64,000 bases of DNA. Source: Aphelocoma coerulescens (taxonomy: Eukaryota > Chordata > Aves > Passeriformes > Corvidae). Positions 1 through 11,328 of this stretch are shown one piece after another; the stretch's first letter is position 1; each line of letters starts with the position of its first letter. The stretch lies in assembly GCF_041296385.1 (NCBI RefSeq), contig NW_027183804.1, positions 434,001 through 498,000 on the forward strand, written 5' to 3'. The notes under the pieces were generated by a model. The model made no database searches. It was not told where the DNA came from and worked only from the letters and a program-made list of their open reading frames with translations. A program made the position numbers and the translations under genes.

Positions 1-3000
1 CTCGGGAGCTTCCTTCTCAGATAGACGTGCCGTCACGTTATTCACTCTCGCAGCACAATTCTTCCCAGGGAAAGCTGGAAGAGAAATAGGTAGCAGCACA
101 AGTAGCTGCAAGTGGAACTTTTGTTTTCAACTGCTAACGTGAATCCGCAAAGAAGCGAGCGGCAGCCACGCTTCTTCTTGCAGCCTGTGCGATGCGCACA
201 CCAGCTCGGTGCTCTGCGCCCTCATTCGTATGCTCTTCGTACCATGTCGCGCTTTTCATTCTGCCGGAGTCGAAGCGTCGTCTACTTCTCGCCTGAGAGC
301 ACGGTGCCGGCAGAGAAACGCTCCGGGCTTCTGCCTCTGCCGAAACACGCCTGGGCTATCCCTCTCAGCGTTAAGTAGCACAAAATGCTGTCTGCGTTGT
401 GGTCTTAATCTTAAGGGAAAGATTCTCGGCTTCGGCTAGCACAGAGAACTTTGCTGGGACAATACATGTGTTTTATTATCCTTTCTCGCAAGAAGACTAT
501 GGTGCTTCTTTGGAACTGTTGGCCAGTGTAAGGCTAATCCAGCAAGTGCTTCTCTCCTGACACATTTCTCTGAGCGAGAGCTTCGGCGGACAGTTGGGCT
601 CTGCGAAGCAGAAAGTCTGTGCTTGCACGTAGCGCTGAGGAGAATCTGTGCACAGCGCGCTCTGGATGCGTGCAGTACACACACTAAAGAGAGCCAAAGC
701 TCAATGTCTCAGTTCTGTCCAGCGCCGGAAATTGAGAAGAACGCAGCCCCAGAGCTCTGGGCTGGAGTGTGCGATGGTTATGAGCTGTGCCGCTCTTCTG
801 CGTGTCTACTGCACGCATCCATAGTGTACAGTGCAAGGATTTTCCTCAGCTCTCGCTCAGCGAAATGCATTAGAAGGGAAGCACATGCTAGATTAGCCAT
901 TCGTTAGCCCACGCTTTCAGTAGAGCACCACAATCTGGGCGACGAGGAAAAGCAAAGAAGAACATCTTTTCGTCTTTGCACGATCTTCTCTGCGAGACAT
1001 CTCTCCACGTCTTTGCTTCCTGCAAGGCTGTAAGGTGCGCGGTGGTACTTGGAAGGGAGAAAGCAGGTGCAGAGAGCACCGCGATCTGACGGCGCTCTGC
1101 AGGCTTAAAGGAAAGAAAGCTACCACTTGAATGTAGTGCAAATACCAATTTCCACGCGTCGCGGGTAAGCTCCGGGTAAGCTTGGTGACCTAAAACTGGG
1201 CGCTGAGTGAGACGTAACCGAGAATCTTTCCCTTTACATTCCGGCTCCAACGCAAACAGAATGTGATGCTACTTAGCGCTGCGAAGGAAAGTGCATAACC
1301 CTGGTGTGTTTGGGAAGAATCAGCAGCCTGGAGCGTTTTTCTGGAGCCTTTCTCCGCTGGCACCGTGCTCTCTGGGCGAGAAGTAGACGACGCTTCGACT
1401 CCGGCAGAATGAAAAGCGCGACATGGTACGAAGAGCATTAAAGAATGAGGGCAGAGGGCCGAGCTGGTGTGTGCATCGCACAGGCTGCAAGAGGAAGCCT
1501 GGCTGTCACTCGCTTGTTTCCGGATTCACGTTAGCGTTTTAAAACAGAAAGTTCCACTTGCAGCTACTTGTGCTGCTACCTATTTCTCTTCCAGCTTTCC
1601 CTGGGAGGAATTGTGCCGAGCTTTATGCTTCGAGATGCAGAGATAACAGTGGTAGATGCGGCGGAGAATGGAAATACAGAGCACAGCGGACAGTTTATGG
1701 TGCTTTACGTGAGGCAAGGGAAAGTGCAGCCCGGCAGTGCTTTTTACTTCTGGAGCATTTTGCTTTGGTAGCAGCTGCTGCAAGTGGGCAACGGAGCTGC
1801 GAGAGTGAATAACGTGACGGCACGTCTATCTGAGAAGGAAGCTCCCGAGCCGCAGTGTGTTGTGCTCAGTTTCAAGGCTGCTTGGAGAAGGGGGGTAACT
1901 TGAAGAACGCCTTCTATCTCGACGCGTCCTACTGCGTGTGCTCCAGCTGCATGGACGCTGCAGCATTGAAGGTGTAGGATACTGCTTCTGGCCAGGTAGT
2001 GTGATGAATGGAAACGGCTGCGCCTTACTTTGTGAAGCAGCCAGAGCATTCTCAGCTGAATCTGCTTATGAAGCAGCTTTTGGCTGGACATTTGAAATTC
2101 GGTCCACTGAGTACGTTAACGCGGTGCCCAGTTGCTTCGTTCTTTGCCTTCTGCGGTCTGGACGAAACTGAAGCCCAGCGATGGCTTTGCGTTTTGGCGC
2201 TCTTCAGCGCGAACACTGCACGCATCCACAGTGTGCTGTGCACGGATTTTCCTCAGCTCGACGTACAATCATTTTCTTGCTGTTTCCAGAGTCTAAACTC
2301 TTCGTGAAACTCTCGCTCAGCGAGATGCGTCAGGAATGAGGCACTTGCTGGATGAGCTTTTCGCTAGCCAAGACTTTCAATACAGCACCACAATTCAGGC
2401 AAGAAGCAGGAGAAAGGAAGATCATCCTTTCGTCCTTCCACGTTCTTCTCTGCGAGATGACTACCCGTGTCTTTGCTTCCTGCAAGGCTGTAAGGGGCGC
2501 GGTGGTACTTAGAACTGAGAAGGCAGGTGCAGAGAGCACGGCGGTCTGACGGTGCTCTGCAGGCTGTAAAGGAAAGACGGCAACCACTTGAATGTGGTGC
2601 AAACACAAGTTTCCACGCGTCGCGGGTAAGCTCCGGGTAAGCTTGTTGACCTAAAACTGTGCGAGACGGAGCTGAGACTCTTTCCCTTTCCATTTGGACG
2701 ACAAGAAAGACCGAAAGTGCTGCTGTATGTCGCTGCGAGGGAAAGTGCATAGACCAGGCGTGTGTCGGCAGAAGCAGTCGGCTGGGGCATTTCTCTTCCG
2801 GCACCGTGCTCTCTGGGCGAGAAGTAGACGACGCTTCGACTCCGGCTGAATGAAAGCGCGACATGGGTACTAAAGAGGCCGAACGAAGACGCAGAGCACC
2901 GGACTCGTGTCCGCAGCGTACAAACTGAGAAAGGAGCGTGGCTAGCACTTGCCTGCCTGCCCAATTCACGTTAGCACTGAGAAGGAGGAAGTTCAACAAC

Positions 3001-3415
3001 TACTTACTTGTGCTACTACTTATCCCTCTTCCAACCATCCCCAAAACCACTGGCGCTTAACTTTAGGCTTCGAGATGCAGCAAACACAGTGGTCGCTTCC
3101 AAGGAGAGGGGAAGTAGAGAGTGCAGCGGGGAGTTTAGGTGGCTTTACGTAAGGCAAGGGGAAGGTGCAGCCCAGCATTGGCTTTTTCTTCTAGTTCTTT
3201 TCTTCAGGAGAGCAGCTAGCAAGCAGGCTGCGAGAGGCAACAATGGGATGGCTCGTCTGTCGGAGAAGCCGCAGTCTACAGTGCTGCAGACTGCTGTGCA
3301 CAGTTTTAATGCTGCTGTAAGCACACGGTACTTTTGGAACGTCTTCTCTCCTGACTCTCCCATCTCTGGGAGCTCTAGCTGCTTGAACCTGGCCACACTG
3401 AAGGTGTGTGGACGT
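1..3415. repeat. Hinge satellite array of ~1.4-kb units, copy 1
   Basis: A divergent array of one repeat family. About 1-105 is the end of a forward unit and 106-725 is a forward unit lacking its middle. Orientation flips near 725-760; 760-1,555 is a reverse partial unit, 1,556-2,960 a near-complete reverse unit, and 2,960-3,415 a more diverged reverse fragment. The flip is visible directly: the CTTCCCAGGGAAAGCTGG stretch at about 61 recurs as its complement near 1,607. Many overlapping open frames occur on both strands, but they follow from few stop triplets and I regard the array as non-coding. Confidence 0.8.
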
Positions 3416-4859
3416 GGTTGCGCTGCGAGTATCAAGTCTTCCAGAGAAGAGGGATAGTCAAGAAATGCTTTCTCACCTGGCCTATCTCTCAGTCCGAACT
3501 GTGGCTGCAAACGCTGCGCTGCAAGGGTGGACTTACCCACTTGGAGAGAATGTGATGATGCTTTAGATATAGTTGCGAAGGAAAGTGCTGCTCACTGGAA
3601 TGTTTCGCCTAGTTCACAGACTTTAAAAGGACTAGGAAGGCCAACGCCTTGTTTTAGCACTTGTTCTCTGCGTGCAGCTGCTGGATGTTTGGAAGGGCTT
3701 TGGGATCCGCCAGAGGTGGAGGGTACGATGCTACAGAGAGCTTGAAGGAAAGCGCCTATCTCCAGGGCCTTTGATGCAGTTCAGCGGGTGCGAGTGGCAT
3801 GTTGAGCATGTTCATGATGGCACAGAAAAGGTTCTGAAAGAAAGAGGCCGTGCTGAAACTGCCTTTACTTTTGCCGCTTAGAAACTGCTCAGCCAACAAT
3901 GAAAAGATTCGTCTTGCTTCCCCGCTACGCGCAGGGTTACATCCTTTTATGTCTCCAAGAGGCAGCATGCACAGCGGAGCTCTTCCACCAACTGCTTCCA
4001 CACGACTGGGGCCGCGCCAGCCAAGCGCTTTTTGCCGGGCACTGTCAGCGCTCATGGAAACAACCACACGACGGCGCTGCAGACTTGCAAAAGAAGGCCA
4101 AGCACCTGGCCCAGCTCAAAACCACCCCAAGGGCAGACAGAGGCAACTTGCAAACGGCCCTGCACTCAAATCAACGGTGTCAGGACAAAAAGGTTGCCCT
4201 CATCTTCCCCTTCCAAGAGCACACTCTTCTTTACACCACACCTCTTTGGCCCATACAAATCTTTTCCCTCTCGCAGATTCCGCCCACCAACTTGAAACCA
4301 TCTGGCAAAAACAGGGCTCAAAACAGTGCCAGCTGAGGAAGATCTTGCTGCCTACAACTTCACCTGCACCCCTCAAACTAGCAGCACACACGCTGTTCTC
4401 AGCACTCTCCTTCTCAGCTCTAGGTACCATCCTAAGCCTTCCCTCTCCCAGAGTCAGGATCCAAAGGCAACGGCACCAGGGACTGCTCACACACTGAAGG
4501 CACCAGGACAAATAGCTTAAGAGCTTGGCCTTTGCATTCCCACTGACAGCTCAACAGCTCGAAGCCAGAGAGAGCTCTGCCTGTTGGGAAAAGCCTTTAA
4601 AATCCCTAGGAGTACCTGATGTGCACATCCAAACCTGCCTTCCTTGCCAAAGAGAGCAACTACAAGCCCATCTCCAAAGAAACGGCATCCCCTCCTCCAA
4701 AATACAACACATCCAGTGACTGATCCGCCTCCAGTATTGAATATGTCCAACAATTGCCCCTACACGCACAGGGGCCAGAAGAGAAATGTCTTGCTGGACT
4801 ATTCCTCCCCACAGTACCTTAACATCTGCTCCAGCAACACTGGCACTATGTCCTTGCCT
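3416..4859. other. Anonymous arm segment, copy 1
   Basis: No gene, RNA or repeat family recognised. Open frames of 100-215 codons run on both strands at 3,756-4,511 and overlap each other, so none is favoured. The segment occurs in all three arms, which shows it predates the arm duplication but says nothing about coding. Confidence 0.6.
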
Positions 4860-6000
4860 TCCCAAGGAAAGGCACTCCGAGTCTCTTGGCCTTGCCTTGT
4901 CTAGTTCTTCTTAAGGTACCCTTGCTCTGCTTCCTTTGCCTACGTCTGCCTTGCCTCGCACTGCCTACAACTTGCTGGCTTTGCTTTGCCCGGCCTACCA
5001 CTCTTTCCCTTGCCTTCCATGCAGGCAAGGCGCTGCAAACCGAGTGCAGGCAATTGTGGGCAAGTCAAGGGAGAGGTAGGCAAGGCCAGAGCAGTGAGGG
5101 GAAAGCAAATGGAGTGGTAGACAAGAGAAGGTCCAGAAGTTAGAGGCAAGGCTGGCTGTAGGAAGGAAGGGCCACTGATGGGAAGGCCAGGCAGAAACAG
5201 GAAGGGGTCAGCAAGCCAAGGCCCTGGAGGAAAACAGTAGGCAGGTCATGTGCTGGGCATGGCCGTGCAAAGGAATGCAAGGCTCCAGAGGGCTAGCAGG
5301 GCAAGGCAAGGCAACTGTTGTGTTGCCAAGGCAAGGCCAGGCAAGGCAGGTGAGAAGTACATTCAAGGACTGCTGGTGCACAAAAGTGGCCAGGACCAAG
5401 TGCTCTGTGTGGCCTTGATCCCGCGTGGGTCATCTCTCCTCTGTACCTAAAAGACTTGAGCTACCTGCTTTCCCTTGTATGCAAAAGAACTCTCTTTCTG
5501 GTCCCCGAGCTCAAGGGCAAAATGTGAATTGCCCCTCCAAGGTTCAAGACATGCAAGGATTGCTCCCAGACAAAGGCTGCCCACAGAGATGAGTGTGGCA
5601 ACATGCGTCCTCCCCTGGTCTTCCTCTCATGGGATCCTGAAACACCGGAGATGCTTGAGAGCTTTGAGATTCCTCGGAGGAGCAGAAAGGGCAGGGCAAG
5701 GCCCAGAAATGTCATTGAAAAGGGGTGTTGAATTCCAGGTGGGGGAGGGGTGAGCAAGGTCATGCAAGGCAAGGGAGGGGTTCAAGGGCAAGGCAAGGCA
5801 AGTGGTGGCTTTGCGAGGCGAGGCAAGGCAATGAGGGTCCTAGAAGGAAAAGGAAAGGTGAGGCCAGACCTAGACGAATGTGAAAGGAAGTCAGGTGGGG
5901 GATGGGTGAGCAAGTCAGTGCAAGGCAGGGGAGAAAAGGCAGGTTGAGGGAAGGCTACAGAGGGGGCAGCAAGGAAATGCAAGGCATGGGGAAGCATGCG
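4860..6000. repeat. GGCAAGG-rich degenerate minisatellite, copy 1
   Basis: Dozens of loosely spaced GGCAAGG words or their complement. From about 4,860 to 5,015 the top strand carries the pyrimidine form (CCTTGCC); from 5,023 on it carries the purine form. About 5,450-5,690 is ordinary sequence with few copies. The word spacing is irregular, so this is a degenerate tract and not a clean tandem array. Confidence 0.75.
5008..5030. repeat. 8-bp inverted repeat at the strand switch, copy 1
   Basis: CCTTGCCT, a 7-base loop, then AGGCAAGG: a perfect 8-bp stem placed exactly where the tract changes from CCTTGCC to GGCAAGG. It marks an old inversion point inside the tract. Confidence 0.8.
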
Positions 6001-6093
6001 AGGAGTGGGTGCTGCCAGCCGGTGGGGATGGCAGGGGCGGGGCCACTGCAAGTAGCATGGTGGGGATGTGGAGGGGGTGTTAGTATGCGGGAG

Positions 6094-6112
6094 GTGTGTG
6101 TGTGTGTGTGTG
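6094..6112. repeat. (TG)n microsatellite
   Basis: Short dinucleotide run beside ERV1. The corresponding runs near 46,727 and 33,621 are one repeat longer than this one, another variant shared by copy 2 and the left arm. Confidence 0.9.
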
Positions 6113-6216
6113 CAGTGGAGTGCAGGGTAAGTGCAGGTGTGTGTGTGCGTATACGGGGGTTTTGTGCCAGGTGCTGTGCCGGGGAGAGCCGTTCCACCAC
6201 AAGGAAGGTGTGGGAG

Positions 6217-6655
6217 TGAAAGGAGTAAGATAGATGTGTCTTTACAAAGAGACCGTGTCAATCTCTCCTTAGACAAGGCTAGGAATTTACAGGGGGGGAA
6301 GTAACAGAAGAAAGTATTCGTTCTAGAAACTGTTACTAATCAACAGAGACTGTTGCTCAGCCAAGGCCCTGCTAAATTCCTGAACCTAGAGCAAGGCAGC
6401 AAAGACTTCCCAGCATTAGGAATAGTTTGGTTTTCTTCCTTTTCCATTCCAAAAGGGGAGTGCATATTAGAGGGGGGCGTAGAGTAGGCAGTTCCGGAAG
6501 TCTGTAATTCCCGAGTACCTCAGAGGGTGCTGTTGCCAGGAACTTAACATCAGAAGGGGGCTGCTTCCCGCAATCATTTGAGAGACTCCATGGCAAAAGC
6601 CCCATGGCCTCTCCCTGGAGTTGAAGAATGTTACAGGACTCCTCTGTCTCCTTTT
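6217..6655 (+). repeat. ERV1 5' LTR (U3-like part), copy 1
   Basis: Starts TGAAAGG and is clearly related to 9,860-10,320 across its length, with many substitutions and a few indels. It stops at 'ctcctctgtctcc' plus a T run and passes straight into coding-derived sequence. The TATA and R/U5 expected beyond this point are missing, so the block was probably truncated when the interior was deleted. Confidence 0.75.
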
Positions 6656-8040
6656 TGGTGGATGAAGAAACTCAGAAAGCCACACTTCTGCCAGAACTCT
6701 CCAAGATGCCCCCTTTGCTCCCCGTGACTCCATCACTGCCCAGGAAGCTGTCTTTTCTACCGCAGCAGTTTGACATACAGTTAAAAGTCGCGTGGCAGAG
6801 AAAAAAGGCAAGAATTGGTTTCCAAGGGATGGCAAACAAGAGATACCAGAACCTTTGGCCCTACCAATATTAAAGCAACTCCATTAAGAGAGTTCTTGCA
6901 CTTCCTGAGGATTGGCAGAAGCCTATCTCATGATGTATGTTGCTGGGGGTCTTTTTAGACTGGCAAAAGGAGCTGTTGAAGGTTGCTTGATCTGTGCTAA
7001 AGCCAACAGCCAAGTTACAAAGTAACTTGCTAGAGGAGGGAGGCCTTGGGCTGCATGGCCCTTCCAAAGATGCCAGGTGGATTTTCCGGAGATGTCCCAA
7101 GTGGCAAGGCTTAATATCTTCTGGTAATCGTATGTCAGCTAGCAAGGTGGCCAGAAGTATTTCCAACTACTTCAGTAATGACAGGATCAGTTCTTAAGGC
7201 ATTTTTGGAACAAATCATTCCAAGATACAGCATTGTAGAAGCAATAGATTCAGATAGGGGAACTCATTTTGCAGGAAAGATCCTTCAAGGGGTTTTGGCT
7301 TCTTTAGGAACACAATGGAACCTCCATAGGCCCTGGCACCCCCAGAGCTCGGCTCGGGTAGAAAACAATGAAGAGAGAAATAAACACCTTTTGAAGCTGG
7401 TAATAGAAACCAAGATGCCATGGGTAGGGCTTTGGACATTGGCTTTGGTGAGAATGAGGGCCCAACCCAGAAGAGAGATTCAGTTATCTCCCTTTCAATC
7501 GTTGTTTGCAATTGCCCTCCTGGTAAGTCTCCACCCAGTGGGGGGGGGTAGAGGCAAGTGATGCATTTTTAAAACCATCTGTGGCCAGGATCCTGCTTCT
7601 TGTGAAACCCCTTCAACAGGAAACTCAGCTGGCGCAAGCCCGGCCTTTGGACTTTGCTGCTTTTAACATCCAACCAGGAGATTGAGTCCTAATTAAGGAG
7701 TAGAAAGAAGCGCCAGTGCTGGTGAAATGGCGTGGCCCATTCCAAGTGTCACTGACGACAGAAAACAGCCGTCAAGTAAGCTGAACACAGGTGAACCCGT
7801 CACTCTCGGGTCAAGGTCTCTGAAGCCTCAGAGATTTGCACATCTCAGCTGGAGGAGAAGGCCGGGAGGCCGTGACTGACACTCTGCAGGAGTGGGCCGG
7901 AGCAGTAGGCAGTGCTTCGACATCGGAAGAAGCCCCGCAGTCCTACCTTCAGACCGTCTGCTGAAATAGACTGTATAGGCATCCCTCCTCTAGAATCTCC
8001 ACTCACTTGGGGGCTAATACTTGTGGCCATTTTGTTACGT
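6656..8040 (+). pseudogene. ERV1 degenerate pol (integrase remnant), copy 1
   Basis: The integrase zinc-finger cysteine pair (CLIC) is encoded at 6,984-6,995 and the first catalytic-core aspartate (QVDF) at 7,080-7,082. After a frameshift, an open frame at 7,178-7,561 carries the second aspartate in an SDRGTHF motif (about residue 26) and the catalytic glutamate in SARVE (residue 62). A further, stop-riddled stretch to about 8,040 resembles the integrase C-terminal domain. The mixed frames and stops exclude activity. Confidence 0.8.
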
Positions 8041-8164
8041 TAAGTGGTTTCTGTGTCTTCAATTGCCACAGGTGCTGCAGAAGACAAGGGGAAAATTAGA
8101 CTAGCTAATTAGATGACACTATTAAAACATTTTCCTTACTAATTCTACTTTGATATGGTCAGCT

Positions 8165-9735
8165 GAGTTTAGGCCAGGAGTGGGAGAATCAATTTGCAGC
8201 CTTAGGAGAAGAAGTAGCAAAAGTTTTTAACCTTAGCAATTGCTGGCTCTGTGGAAGGCCAGGAGGATCTGAAGAGTGGCCATAGTTGGCTAGCCCAGCT
8301 GAACCTAAATGGTGGGTCAATGTGAGGGCCCACAGTGGGATGGGATTTGGGGCCAAAGAAGGAAGTTCATGGCCACTTCATTCTTCTCCAACAGGCACTT
8401 ATTGCCTAATAGGATAGGGCGTGTCTATGTAGGAAAAGGCAATTGTCAATTGACTTTCCCTCTGGGCTTGAACAACTGGGTTTGGACCCCCAATTGCCCT
8501 CCTTCCAATTGTTCCAAATATCAAGGCAAATGCAATCAAATACCTGTTCGGCTCACTAACAGTAGCTGCGTAAGGCGTTCTTATCACACTTACCAAAAAT
8601 ATTTGGAAGCCTGTAAAGCAATGGGGAGGGACAAGGGGTTTTTTTGACCACCTGTTTTTGAGCAGTCCCCACAAAAATTCCACAAGTAGAAGACATGTTG
8701 TTTGTGATTATCAGTGGGAATGGCCACACCGGATTGGAACTCAAAGCCTTTTAGTGAGTTCTGCTCCAAATCCAACCAAGCAGCTTGCAGATGTAAATGT
8801 AGGTGGGAACCCTGTGCGGGAGCTTGGAAATGCAAATGCTGGGACCCTTATGGTGGGGCAACTCTTGTTGGAGGACCGTTAGGCCCGGGAATCCTGCTGT
8901 ATTTTGAGCCACCAATTGATGACCATGGGTAGGTTCCTTTGCTAATGGAACACGGGCTTTGAAAGGACAGTATTGGATTTGTGGCCAACATGCTTAGCTC
9001 AGGTTACCTCCAAACTGGTCAGGGATATGGTATATTTAGTAGACTGTTGTTCTTTTTGCTACTACAAGTTCTGGGAAATCGCTTAGGAATCAAAATCTGT
9101 GATGATTTAATTAGAGAAAAGCAGTCAGCTGATGCAGCCCTGGCTGGAGGGAGCACCCCAAAACGGGGAAATGATGAACGGCCAACAGAACAAGTTACCC
9201 AACACGATGGACCAGCCCCTTGGAAACCTAAGGAATTAATCCCAGATGCCTGGGAACCCATTTATCATTTGAAGGAGATAATTAGGTTACAAGCTGTCTC
9301 GGAAATAATTACCAACCAGCCAGCCACAGCGCTTGACCTTTTTGCTGAGCAACCCACTTAAATGAGGAAAGCGGTATTTCAACATTGGATGGTATTAGAT
9401 TATCTGTTGGCAGAAGAAGGAGGAGTTTGTGGGAAATTAAATGACTCGAGCTGCTGTTTGCAAGCAGATGACAGCGGAAAAGTGGTCAAACAAATAACAA
9501 AGGAAATAACGTCAGCTCGTGGACCTGTCCAAATGTTGAAAGGATGGGAATGGGACATATTTTCATAGTTAACTGGCCAGCTCTGGGCTAAATGAATACG
9601 ATTTCTCCTCTTATATGCTATCGCAATTCTCATCTTTTTACCATGCGTGACACCATGCTGGCTGCAGCTCTTTCAGCAGGTGCTCAAGGGGATGCCGCTA
9701 GCAGCCATGCCTACCTGATCCAGAAATGACTACAA
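8165..9735 (+). pseudogene. ERV1 degenerate env, copy 1
   Basis: SU is recognised by a CWLC isomerase-type CXXC motif at 8,241-8,252, followed by frames broken by stops (8,309-8,647 and 8,714-8,932). TM is in 8,981-9,568: LLAEEGGVC, then seven residues and CC at 9,428-9,457. A membrane-anchor-like hydrophobic stretch follows at about 9,600-9,710 in another frame. In this copy a TAG at 9,566-9,568 ends the TM frame; copy 2 and the left arm have TGG there and run about ten codons further. No furin-type site is visible. Confidence 0.8.
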
Positions 9736-9845
9736 AAGGACAGAAAAGGATGTCACTGCAAATAATAGCAAAACCCAAGAAGACTCCAGAAGAAAAAATT
9801 AAATCCATGGTAATTAAGGTTTGTAAAGACAAATACAGAGCAAAT

Positions 9846-9859
9846 AAAAAGAGGAGGGA
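9846..9859 (+). other. ERV1 polypurine tract, copy 1
   Basis: A purine run (AAAAAGAGGAGGGA) directly before the 3' LTR, the expected plus-strand primer position. It helps fix the 3' LTR start near 9,860. Confidence 0.65.
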
Positions 9860-10320
9860 TTAAAAGGAATGAGATGGATGAGTCTTTACAAAGAGACCGT
9901 GTGAATCGGCCTGTAGACAAGGCTAGGAAGTTATGGCTAGTGAAGTAACAGAAGAAACTAGGAGTTCTCTAGAACTGTTACTAATCATCAGAGACTGTTG
10001 ATTAATCAAGGCCGTGTTAAATTCCTGAACCTAGAGCAAGGCAACAAAGACTTAAGAGCATTAGGAATGGGGTTCTTTTCTTTCTTCTCGATGCCAAGAG
10101 GGGGGTGCATATTAGAGGGGGGCGCATAGAGTAGGCAGTTCCGGAAGTCTGTATCTCCCGAATACCTCAGCCAGTGGGGAAAAGGAAGAGGGTGCTGTGG
10201 CCGGGAACTTGGCATCAAAAGGGGGCTGCATCCCGCAACCGTTTGACAGACGCCATGGGAAAAGCCCCATGGACTCTCCCTGTAGTCGAAGAATGTTGCA
10301 GGACTCCTCTGTCTCCTTTT
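9860..10320 (+). repeat. ERV1 3' LTR, copy 1
   Basis: Related to 6,217-6,655 up to the 'ctcctctgtctcctttt' end. Beyond that point this side continues into a TATA-like GGATATAAACC at 10,320-10,330 and then the CpG island, so the R/U5 part may lie in 10,321-10,400. The LTR could in principle act as a promoter reading into the island. Confidence 0.72.
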
Positions 10321-10344
10321 CGGATATAAACCTCAGGCATCGTG

Positions 10345-11290
10345 GATTAATTTTCCCTAACGGCAGCGACCTGCCGCGTGGTCTCCGTGCTCCTCTCCAG
10401 CCCCCCGGGACGTGTAAAATAGTTCCCAGCGGCTCCCACCGCGCGTTGCAGACGGCTGCGCGGCCCCGGGGCTGCCCGCAGTGCTCCCCTGCCCCGCCAG
10501 GGCTGCCCGCGGGCTGCGGAGCCGCCTCGCCACCGGCGCGGCCAGGGCTGGGGCCCTTCTCGACAGCAGCCGAGGGGCTGCGGAGCGGGCGGCTGCCGGA
10601 CGATCAGCTATTTTATGCCGCGCGGTGCTGCCGCCTCCATCTAGCTCTCCATCGCGCCGCCGCCCGCCGCCCGCCTGGCGCGCTCACGCTCGGCCGCGCT
10701 CGCCGCCCGCCCAGCCTCGCCGGAAGCTCTCCCGCCCGGGCTGTGCCCCGGCTCCGCCGGCAGCTCGGCAGGGCCCGGCCGCACGCGTGCTGCGTGGCTC
10801 GGAGCAGCCGCGTTGCGCCGCAGGCGACGGGGAAGGCGGGGCGGGCCGGCGCCATCGTGGTAGCGCGAGGAGAGGAGCGCCCGGGCGGGGCGGCGAGCGG
10901 CGCGGCGGTGAGCGCTTCTGCTTCCTGTCGCTCGGCGGCCGCCCACGGCAGGTGCCGTGTGACCCCGCGGAGCGGCGGGGCCGGCCGGGCGGTGCGCGGC
11001 GAGGCTTTCGGCCAGCGGCGACCACAGCGAGAGGCTGCTGGCACTGCCCGTGCCGGTGGAGAGAGCGGGGATCCGAGGCCGGCCTTCCCCGGGCGACGAG
11101 GGGAGGCCGCCTTTGCCGCGCTGCCCTCCGTGCAGCATGTGGCCGATTCCGGCGAACCCGGGGTCTCCGCAGCGGCGCGGGCGGGAGGGAGTGGGGAGCG
11201 CGCTCGGTGCCGTGCCGGCCGCTCCCGGCCAGCGCTGCGCTGCGCCGAGGCGTTTTCCCGCCCGTCCTGGGAAGGACATAAGCGACACCG
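10345..11290. promoter_or_regulatory. CpG island, copy 1
   Basis: About 950 bases of very GC-rich, CpG-dense sequence in an AT-richer setting. It has a TATA-like CTATTTTAT at 10,608 on the plus strand, GC boxes (GGGCGGGG type) near 10,830-10,890, and possible splice donors on both strands (GCG|GTGAGC near 10,906 plus; AGC|GTGAGC at 10,688/10,687 minus). It looks like a host promoter, possibly bidirectional. It lies between ERV1 and ERV2, and I cannot name the gene. Confidence 0.7.
10688..10855 (-). other. Candidate first coding exon in CpG island, copy 1
   Basis: On the minus strand an ATG at 10,855 in fair context (ACCACGATGG) opens 56 codons ending exactly at a GTGAGC donor in phase 0. The peptide is rich in Ala, Arg and Pro with no acidic residue in its first 40 positions, as in mitochondrial targeting leaders. 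No downstream exon is recognised; the next sequence in this direction is ERV1. Any GC-rich island can give such a frame by chance. Confidence 0.2.
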
Positions 11291-11328
11291 TAGTTGGAGC
11301 TTAGCTGTCAGGGGGAACAACTTCTCTC

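Larger units (their letters stand above)
6217..10320 (+). mobile_element. ERV1: defective gammaretrovirus-like provirus, copy 1
   Basis: Two directly repeated LTR-like blocks (6,217-6,655 and 9,860-10,320) flank 3.2 kb of degenerate pol and env. Gag, protease and most of reverse transcriptase are missing. Integrase core, SU CXXC and TM cysteine motifs are recognisable and resemble those of ERV2, so both belong to one avian-type lineage. It occurs at the same place in all three arms, so it was inserted before the arms were duplicated. No clear target-site duplication was found. Confidence 0.88.
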
